A DNA stretch of 41,882 bases, taken from assembly GCA_037176905.1 (NCBI GenBank), contig JBBBWG010032586.1:1-41882 (forward strand). The letters are read 5' to 3'. Below the pieces are notes generated by a model. It saw only the letters and a program-made list of their open reading frames with translations. It was not told the DNA's origin and did no database searches. Below, piece by piece: positions 35,186-41,882 of this stretch. The position numbers and the translations under genes are program-made. Position 1 is the stretch's first letter; each line of letters starts with the position of its first letter. Origin of the DNA: Azolla pinnata (Eukaryota; Streptophyta; Polypodiopsida; Salviniales; Salviniaceae).

Positions 35186-35279
35186 TATAAAATGGGTGAA
35201 TGCATTGTGGAGGCTAGCAAATTTGGAGGAGCTTTTTGTCTCAAGATTCAGAGCGAGAAAGAGAAAGAGAGACAGAGAG
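35186..35279 (+). promoter_or_regulatory. TATA box and 5' UTR of the metallothionein gene
   Basis: TATAAAA at 35186-35192 lies 88 bases before the ATG, a spacing that allows a transcription start near 35220 and a purine-rich leader (GAGAAAGAGAAAGAGAGAC) of about 60 bases. A strong TATA box is usual for highly expressed metallothionein genes. I could not identify a metal-response motif with confidence. Confidence 0.6.
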
Positions 35280-36424
35280 ATGGCTTCTTGTGGTTGTGGA
35301 TCTCCATGTCCCTGTGGTAGCGGTTGCCTCTGTGGTTCTTCTCAGTCTACCAGGTCTCACTGCAACTCTTTTTTAACAGCTTCAATACATTTCCACAAGT
35401 TGAATGGTAGCTGTTCTTTTTTGTGTTCACAGCTGCCTCTTTCTTTCTTCAACTAGCTTTCTTTCTTCTACAAGTTTGAATGGTAGCTGTTTTTTTTTGT
35501 GTTCATGGCTGCCTCTTTCTTTCTTCTGATTGCTTCACAATCTTGGTTTCATGTATTTTCATGCTTCTGGAAGCAAACCGGTAATGGCCTCAAATCCTAA
35601 CACCCTTTTTTCTTGTTTTTCTTTTCGCCCTTTTTAACTCTTGGGCATGCCCCGGCTTGATCAGGCCGTGTATCGACCGAGAGACAAAATCCAAAGATTG
35701 GTTGCATTTGTTCCATCTCACACGTTGCATGCCATTGAATGATTTGCAAGCGATGCAGAGTATGATGCTCGTCCTGTCTCCTCAATATATGGTTGTTTTT
35801 GCTTCTACTCGAATGGTTATATGATACCACATGATTTTTGTTGCTTGTATGGCGAGTGATGATTGCTGTTGCTTGTATGGTGAGTGAGGTGATGGATTGT
35901 TGCAGAGGACAGGAGGATTTCGGAGACGATGAAGCCTGGTCTTGAACTGATCATAGCATAAAAAATAAGCATTCTTATGTGTGCATTCAGTTGGCCATTT
36001 GAGTATGGCAGCACAGATTGTCATCATGCGTTTGTTTGGGAGTTATTAGGTTGGGCTATTGTCTCAAGGAAATCTGTGGCAGCACAGATCATCTTCATGC
36101 ATTTGTTTTGGAAGTTCTTAGCTTGGGCTTTCGTATTGATGAAATTTGCATCAATTTTGTGGTAGCACATATACAAACTCCATCATTTGTTTGTGGAGTT
36201 CTTTGGTTGGGCTTTTTGTATTGATGAAATCTATTGTTTAATGCAGCAGCGGAGAGCCATCAGTGACCCCATATTGTTCTTGCGGTGAGAATTGCAGTTG
36301 TGAGTCCTGTACTTGCAACAAAGTGAGCGATACAGTGAAGAACAAGTCCTACTGCAAGTGTGGGGCAAATTGCACTTGCGAGATGTGCAAATGCACTAGG
36401 GCCTCGGTGACTTCTTCTACTTAA
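35280..36424 (+). CDS. MT: Metallothionein with three CxC domains, 2 exons, 82 or 83 aa
   Basis: Exon 1 (35280-35353) encodes MASCGCGSPCPCGSGCLCG plus a short linker. Exon 2 (from 36250, or from 36247 by a tandem CAGCAG acceptor, to TAA 36424) encodes YCSCGENCSCESCTC and YCKCGANCTCEMCKC. There are 18 Cys in three blocks of six, each arranged as three CxC pairs, and no His or aromatic metal ligand other than the Tyr before blocks 2 and 3. Blocks 2 and 3 are clearly an internal duplication. Cys-thiolate proteins of this kind bind Cu, Zn or Cd in the cytosol. Flowering-plant types 1-3 have two Cys domains separated by a long linker, and type 4 has three domains with conserved His, so this does not fit any neatly. 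The call as metallothionein is strong; the type is open. Confidence 0.9.
35395..35527 (+). repeat. 75-bp tandem duplication in the metallothionein intron
   Basis: ACAAGTT-GAATGGTAGCTGTT and the following GTGTTCA..GCTGCCTCTTTC recur from 35395 and again from 35470, with a unit of 75 bases. The second copy is truncated at about 35527. Confidence 0.85.
36006..36232 (+). repeat. Diverged tandem triplication (units about 71-83 bp) in the metallothionein intron
   Basis: Units start at 36006, 36077 and 36160 with TGGYAGCACA, share CAT.ATTTGTTT, GG.AGTT.TT and TTGGGCT, and end with AAATCT or AAATTT. The last unit ends just 13 bases before the intron acceptor. A smaller duplication (GTTGCTTGTATGG.GAGTGA) lies at 35839-35887. 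The intron has therefore grown by local duplication. Confidence 0.8.
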
Positions 36425-37616
36425 ATTTTGCGTGAATGAGACTTCCAAGAGCATCTATAATAAAGTTGGGCTTGCAGAGAGTCACAAAAGTGCTTTTATA
36501 CAATGTAGTTCTTTGTGTGGAGCATCTCTTAGAGCTTCATGATACTTTGAGCATGGAGTTTTTTTTTTTTTTTGAGCTGCTTGTGGATAAGCTAGGACAA
36601 AAGAAAGACCTTCAGACGGTTCCTTTCCTTTGTTGGAAGAAGATAATGGACCGATACTGAAGGTGCAATGTTCTGTAATTAAATGATGAGTGCCTTGAAA
36701 ACCATTGTATATACACAACTTTAGTGATATGTCTATTTGGGAGTTCTTTGAACCGTGTTTGTCATGCCAATTTGAACTGTGCATGAAAGGTAAATTGTGT
36801 TTAAGGTTAATTCTATAGCCTTGCGGATGAAGTGTAGCATCATTTCATGTCTTGGGCATAGTCTAATTGGAACCGCTTCAATTGGGAAAACATCATGTTA
36901 TGGTCAAAATGTGAACTTACATCATTTGTACCATTCAAAGAAAGAATGCTATGCTGTCATATTTCTATGCTTGCTTTATTTCAGTTGAAATGTTATGTTG
37001 CAATCCTTACGATTGCGAGCATGTGAGCTCGGGCTTCAAGATGTTCAAATCAAAAGTACGCAGTCTGTCTTTTGACATTTTTAAGCGTGCAGATAATTAT
37101 CATGTCTAGCTTTTTGAAGTACCTAATGGATTGGTGCATTCCAGTAATCTGGTGGTTTCAATGAACAGGGATTTCATTGCATTGAGTAGCTGCAAAACTG
37201 TTAGTCAGCTCGACAGTCAGCATCTCTAAAAGGAAACATCTCGTCTGGAGATATATCACAAGATATGCGATGAACAAGATACTGTGCAAAATGTAATAAT
37301 GCAGTCAATAATAGAGTACGTAGTCTAATGGTGAAGGTCAAGGATTTAGGTTATGGCTTTTAATATAGGCTGCTACGTATGTTCATCACAGACCTTGTGT
37401 GGCTGGCTAACAGTACCCAACAGTTTGCAACAATAACCATCTCAATTCATACAATCGTCGGCATGCAGACTTTTTCATCCTCTGCAAATAGGCCTTTCCC
37501 TGACGGGTCTTTAAAATTGAGGTCAAACCCCGAATGTAGCTTTCGCTTTTATCACTGAATAATCGACATATTGACATGTCATTAATTTAGAAATGTGTGA
37601 TATACAATGAATGGGT
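36425..37616. other. Intergenic region between metallothionein and phosphatase genes (convergent)
   Basis: It holds the two 3' UTRs. A T17 run lies near 36559. No gene, RNA or structured repeat is recognised. Confidence 0.5.
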
Positions 37617-39760
37617 CTAATCTGAGTTTTTGCTGCCAAGAGGAACCAAGGAATCGAGCAAAGCTTCACAAGCATCTTCAAGGAGATCAAGAACCTGCAA
37701 AAATCCAATCAATCAAAGTCAACTCGAAAAGTCATACTTCAATTTCTCCATCCGGATTGAAATGGGAAGAACACCTTCTCGAAGCCAGCTGGTCCACCGT
37801 AATAAGGATCAGGTACCTCCGTTTCTTCGTGCTTTCTACAGTACTCGCACATCATTTTTACCTATCAAACAAGCCCCCCCCCCCCCCACCCCAAACACAC
37901 ACCATGACCATGAATTCCATAACCATGAGCTCAATCCATGCATAACAAGTTATTATAGACGAATTCATCTGCCCTTCATTTTTTATGGTATATATGATAT
38001 GCAGAGGTGTAAAATTTATAAACCTTTTCTTCTGAATTCAGAGGAACGGCCTGCATTGTGCTCCACTCTCTATGAGCCTTCATTATATCCACTGAAACAG
38101 AGAAAAAAACAAGAGGAACTGGAGATTTAATCACAATAATTCATTAGGCCTAAAGCTGTTTCTACCTGGAAAAGGATACAGGGCCGTTGCCCTTTGTTGG
38201 TTATTTTATCTCACAATGTATTCCCCAGTACAAAAACAAAAATAGAAACAGCTCAATAATAAATCGTCGTTGACTCATAACAATCTGGGAACTGTGACGC
38301 ATGGAGATATAACCCGACACTGTGATTCAAATTCTGTATATCATGCCACTAGCCCACCTTGATCAAGCGCGTTATGGTTCAAGGTTTAGGATTTACTCCA
38401 CCATTTTGGAGAGTATAGAGTATGGAAGTTACTTGATTGAACTGAAAGGTTTCGAAAGCTTAGGATAGGCCATAGATCAGAACGCATTCAACCCCCTGTA
38501 TATATTACATTGGAACAGCATTACAAACTATGGTATGATTCTTCTATCACATCATTAGATGCAGTAGGACCAGTCGTTAATGAATCAGAAAACACTTTAG
38601 ATACCCTACAAGAATGCAGAAAACACTCTTTGTGCACAAGGTATGAGGCTGAGTGTGAACATTGGGAAACCCAAGGTCACTTACCTCAAATCCAGCTTAT
38701 AGTTGTTAATAAAATCCAAGCTACTAAGCATCAGCACTTTCTTCATCAACAACATGACACTTTCTTCATCAACACTTCTTAGGCACATGGATACAAAGCC
38801 GGAGTTACGAAGAGTTGTTAGCTACCTCTGTTTTTATTATCCATTGCGAGGATGATATCAAAGTCGTGGAAATCTGAAGGGCGAATTGGCCTGGACATAG
38901 AAGTCAATTTGATACCGCGTTTTAATGCTGCAGCCTTCATCCTTGCGTCTGCTGGCTCGCCCTTTTTTTTTTTTAATGCATAGAAAGTGAGATCAAAACC
39001 CTAGAAAGTCTAAGATCTGAAGTATCTTGTGGACTCTTTGCATCTTTTGCCAAACAGCTCATACCTCATATGTGAAAGTTTGAACTTTGAGAAGGAAAAC
39101 ATTTTAAAAGAAAGTGATGCTTTACCTCGTGATAAGATATCGTTCCAGCCGAATCGATATTAAAACGTTCCTCTAGCCCCCTTTTCTCCACAGCATGCCT
39201 GAAAACTGCTTCTGCGGTAGGGCTTCTACAGATATTGCCTGGCGTGGACCCATGGTGTAGAATTGATATCAGAAGAAGTCGCAGCTGCATATGCAAATGC
39301 ATAGCGATGCAGCTATCTGTACATGTACACGCGCATGTGTCTGCGTATCCCACTACATGCTTGTTTTGCATCGGGAGAATCAAGACGTGAAGAAAATGCA
39401 AAGCCAGGCCATGAAATGTCATATGCGTAGCAGCAATGCGAGAAGGAAAACCACGTTTCTACGTCTAGAGGCATGTCATGTGCGCCGTGGAATCGACGGG
39501 TTACCCCAACAGACGAAGAGGACGGAGGTGTTGGGCACGTCTCCCGTGGGAGAAGGACCGGAAGCTTCCATGGCCGGACGAGGGCGGATGCTTGAGCCGC
39601 TTCGGTTGGGGGTGGAGACGACGGTGCGACGGAGATTGGCAGCAGCGGAACGAGAAGCAGAAGCAGAAGCAGGGGAAGAGAGCAAAGAGCGAGGCGGCAA
39701 CGATTCGTGCAGAGAAGACGAAGGAGCAGGGGCCGGAAGCAGAGAAGCGAGCGCCGCCAT
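37617..39760 (-). CDS. Low-molecular-weight protein tyrosine phosphatase, plastid-like leader, 6 exons, 245 aa
   Basis: Exons in coding order are 39760-39505, 39238-39126, 38961-38826, 38091-38024, 37861-37775 and 37694-37617; 738 bases, in frame to TAG. Residues 1-75 are rich in Ala, Ser, Pro and Arg with a single Glu before residue 60, a typical chloroplast transit peptide. The catalytic loop is VLFVCWGNICRSPTAEA (Cys84 nucleophile, Arg90), split by intron 1. DSAGT, the RPIRPSDF block, DIILAMDNKN and the general-acid loop VPDPYYGG (Asp209) follow, all in family order. The reaction is hydrolysis of phosphotyrosine by a Cys-phosphate intermediate; the natural substrate in plants is not settled. 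Oddly, the second P-loop residue, usually Leu, is Trp (TGG, seen directly). Confidence 0.93.
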
Positions 39761-39848
39761 AGCCGCGTTACCTGCAGCTTGGGCGTATACCCCTGTGTTT
39801 TTGTTAATCCCATCACAACTGCCCCTCTCTCTCTCTCTCTCTGCTTAA

Positions 39849-40206
39849 TTGATTAATCTCCCAGATTGCTTCTCAAATCACTCCATCAGGAGGTGATTAG
39901 AGAATACTAAGTGCTTTGATTAAGAGACAAATACGGCATTAAGCTGATGATCACTAGCGACGGCAAACAATGAAGCCCGGATGGAGGATGCACTCCGAAG
40001 CGACAACATTAGGGTAACATGGGTCAGGGTCATCGACAGAGCTTGATTGATCGATCTCCTGGATTACTTCTCGAATCACTCCATCAGGGGGTCATTAGGG
40101 AGCAGCGAGCGCTTCTTGATTAAGAGACGATGCGGCATTAAACCCCGACTGCTCGCGGCGACAGTAAACGACGGGAAAGCCCGCTGGAACACGCGCTCCG
40201 AAGCGG
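39849..40206 (+). repeat. Direct repeat, two diverged copies of about 155-165 bp
   Basis: Copy 1 (39849-40002) and copy 2 (40043-40206) share TTGATT.AT, ATCTCC, GATT.CTTCTC.AATCACTCC, ATCAGG.GGT.ATTAG, TTGATTAAGAGAC, GGCATTAA and GCTCCGAAGCG-type words in the same order. A further partial start (TTGATTAGCTCG) follows at 40211. The pair lies 90-450 bases upstream of the phosphatase ATG on the opposite strand. It may be a tandemly duplicated promoter block or a small unclassified repeat. I see no terminal inverted repeats or ORF. Confidence 0.8.
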
Positions 40207-41578
40207 AGCGATTGATTAGCTCGTAGGTTGTCGGGGGGCTGCGATCGGAAGCCCGATCGTCGGCACGAATCTTCCGTCGAGCTCGATGATTCGATCGATG
40301 AGCTTTTCCAGTTGTTCGGCTCTTTTCGCCGGAGACGTGTTCATCGGCGCGTGTCTCGGGGACGGAGAAGGGAGAGATATTATACGGCAGAGAGGTCTTC
40401 CGTGGGGTTCCTGCATCGGAAAGGACGTCTGCGGGTGTGAAAACGATGACCGCCCAGCGCGCGTACGCAAAGGGGGCCGGCTGCTAACAGCTTCGACACG
40501 GACGTGATGGGCTCGGGCGTCCGCAGAATGCCCGGGTACCTCGCTTCTTTCTCTCGCCCGCCCTAAACCAGCAATGCGTATAAGATCTGTATTATGCCAC
40601 AGTTTCGCGGCGAAAGCAAAAGGATATGGGCTTTTAGCAGTGTATGCATTTGCAAGCGACTGGAGCAGATAGATGGCGTCACTCGCCATCAACGGACCGA
40701 ATATTCTCGTCGACACTGTGCATTGCGACACAGACTCTGATTGCGCGTATGCATGCAGGCATGCATCCATGGACCGTACGGCGCTCGCGTTTAAATATTA
40801 ACTGCGATGCCATACAGAGACAGCCTGTTTGCTGTGCGCTGACTGACACGGCTTTGGGGATTGCGAGGCGGGCGATTAGTTGGGCGGAAGGAACAGTTCA
40901 ACTGTGGAGGGGGGGCGGGTATGGCATCGCCGCTGGCAATCGATCGGTACAGATCAGTAGAGGAGCTGGGAAATAGCATGTACGCGCGTGCAGAGGCACA
41001 AACGACGGGGAACAGTGTGAACTGTAGGAAGTTTTCAGAGATCGGGGAGGGGGCGGTCTCCAGAAGCCCAAAAGCCACGAAGGAAGGAGCTGCAGACAAA
41101 CAGGTAAAATAAAAGGGAACGTCCGCTCAGTGTGTCGCAACGGAATAGTAGTAAGTAAGCCAAGCATTTAATTTGGCCGATCGATCGGTTGATGGGGTTT
41201 CGGATGCACGATTCCGATCGCGATCGATCGCGTCCCTCTTAGGAAGGTGCGTGATGCGGAAACCAGCATTATTGATCGATGCGATGGGTGGTGCATCGGC
41301 ATACAGGCGGAGCCGGTCAGTGTGCAAGCAGGAGGCAAGTCGGATCGGTCAGGGGAGTCAGCTGGTCGAGAGCGGATTGACCAACCAACCAACCAAACCA
41401 AGCAAGCAAGCAATCAACCAATCAAGCTAGATAGATAGGTAGATCGATCGATCGGTTCCAACCATCCATCCATCCATCCATCCATTTATCCATCCATCGA
41501 TTCCGAAGATGCGCTGGTGGCCAGCATTCTGGAGCAACAGCTAGCTTTCGAGGCCGAGCCGAATCTCTCATCTTGCAT

Positions 41579-41611
41579 GCAAAGCAAAGCAAAGCAAAGC
41601 AAAGCAAAGCA
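41579..41611. repeat. (GCAAA)n pentamer array before the AP2/ERF start
   Basis: Six to seven GCAAA units end 12 bases before the chosen ATG. The reverse complement of this pentamer also occurs in SOSEKI intron 2 (about 5598-5628). Confidence 0.85.
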
Positions 41612-41622
41612 GGGAAGGGGCA

Positions 41623-41882
41623 ATGCGGCGGCCAGAAGAGGAGGAGGAGGAGGAGGAGCAGGGGAGCGGTGGAGATCGATCCGAAGGTGGTCCTCGAGCT
41701 GAGCAGGGGCCGATGATCGCAACGAACGGGAACGGGAACGGGAACGGGAACGGGAACGAGGAGGAGGATGCGAAGAGGAGGAGGAGGTACAGGGGCGTGC
41801 GGCGGCGGCGGTGGGGGCGGTGGGTGTCGGAGATCCGGGAGCCGCGCGGCGCGCGGCGCATCTGGCTGGGCTCGTTCGCGAC
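41623..41882 (+). CDS. AP2/ERF transcription factor, DREB-type, N-terminal part (cut by window end)
   Basis: From ATG 41623 the frame is open to the window end (86 codons plus two bases). Residues 5-11 are a Glu run, a (GGGAAC)n array (41726-41757) gives alternating Asn-Gly, then [10 protein letters not shown] leads into the AP2 domain at Tyr56: [19 protein letters not shown], then IWLGSF. Val68 and Glu73 are the residues at domain positions 14 and 19 that mark DREB-type rather than ERF-type (Ala, Asp) DNA binding. AP2/ERF proteins bind DRE/CRT or GCC-box promoter sites in the nucleus and often act in drought or cold response. The start is uncertain, since another in-frame ATG lies at 41713. 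Confidence 0.85.
   Translation, partial: MRRPEEEEEEEEQGSGGDRSEGGPRAEQGPMIATNGNGNGNGNGNEEEDAKRRRRYRGVRRRRWGRWVSEIREPRGARRIWLGSFA

Larger units (their letters stand above)
39761..41622. other. Intergenic region between the divergent phosphatase and AP2/ERF genes
   Basis: Apart from the direct repeat at 39849-40206, it holds (CT)n at 39826-39841, many GATCGATC words (for example 41179-41186 and 41218-41230), (CCAT)n at 41464-41487 and (GCAAA)n at 41579-41610. A minus-strand ORF of 184 codons at 40216-40770 has no recognisable domain and I do not call it a gene. Confidence 0.5.

Noticed and set aside
40216-40770. 184-codon minus-strand ORF
   Set aside because: No recognisable domain, unusual composition, and it overlaps the GC-rich intergenic region; chance opening in GC-rich DNA is more likely.

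Overview
This window is nuclear DNA of a land plant. The evidence is a plant-only SOSEKI polarity gene, a plant organellar DNA polymerase I with an organelle-targeting leader, a plant-type metallothionein, an AP2/ERF (DREB-type) DNA-binding domain, (TTTAGGG)n-type telomere-like tracts and Ty1/copia and Ty3/gypsy relics. Genes have many introns with normal GT-AG borders. The very long low-complexity SOSEKI protein and the unusual metallothionein make me suspect a non-flowering lineage (bryophyte, lycophyte or fern), but I cannot fix the species.

Layout. 1-1.9 kb: a broken Ty1/copia 3' end (RT/RNase H, polypurine tract, LTR start) followed by a decayed gypsy-type gag. 1.9-4.4 kb: gene-poor, repeat-like. 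4.6-11.3 kb: SOSEKI gene (+, 7 exons, 976 aa) with its promoter. 11.3-14.3 kb: intergenic with microsatellites. 14.3-17.6 kb: phytanoyl-CoA dioxygenase family gene (+, 9 exons, 279 aa). 20.0-22.4 kb: intronless Moco-sulfurase-like PLP enzyme (-, 782 aa). 23.1-23.5 kb: a frameshifted coding-like fragment of unknown family (-). 24.05-27.6 kb: alpha/beta hydrolase (+, 9 exons, 426 aa). 28.2-33.8 kb: organellar DNA polymerase I (-, 12 exons, 1076 aa). 35.3-36.4 kb: metallothionein (+, 2 exons, 82 or 83 aa). 37.6-39.8 kb: low-molecular-weight protein tyrosine phosphatase with a plastid-like leader (-, 6 exons, 245 aa). 41.6 kb to the window end: start of a DREB-type AP2/ERF gene (+).

All exon models were built by hand from splice consensus, reading phase and family conservation. 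Each complete model closes in frame to a stop codon, which is the main internal check. The genes are ordinary plant single-gene units with no operon logic, and I see no evidence of a shared pathway. I found no new multi-gene system. The most unusual items are the three-domain, 18-Cys metallothionein without His, the SOSEKI protein in which a telomere-like hexamer array is translated as (Asn-Pro)8, a Trp in the phosphatase P-loop, a TRIM-like repeat pair in a SOSEKI intron, and an unidentified gene fragment at 23.1-23.5 kb.
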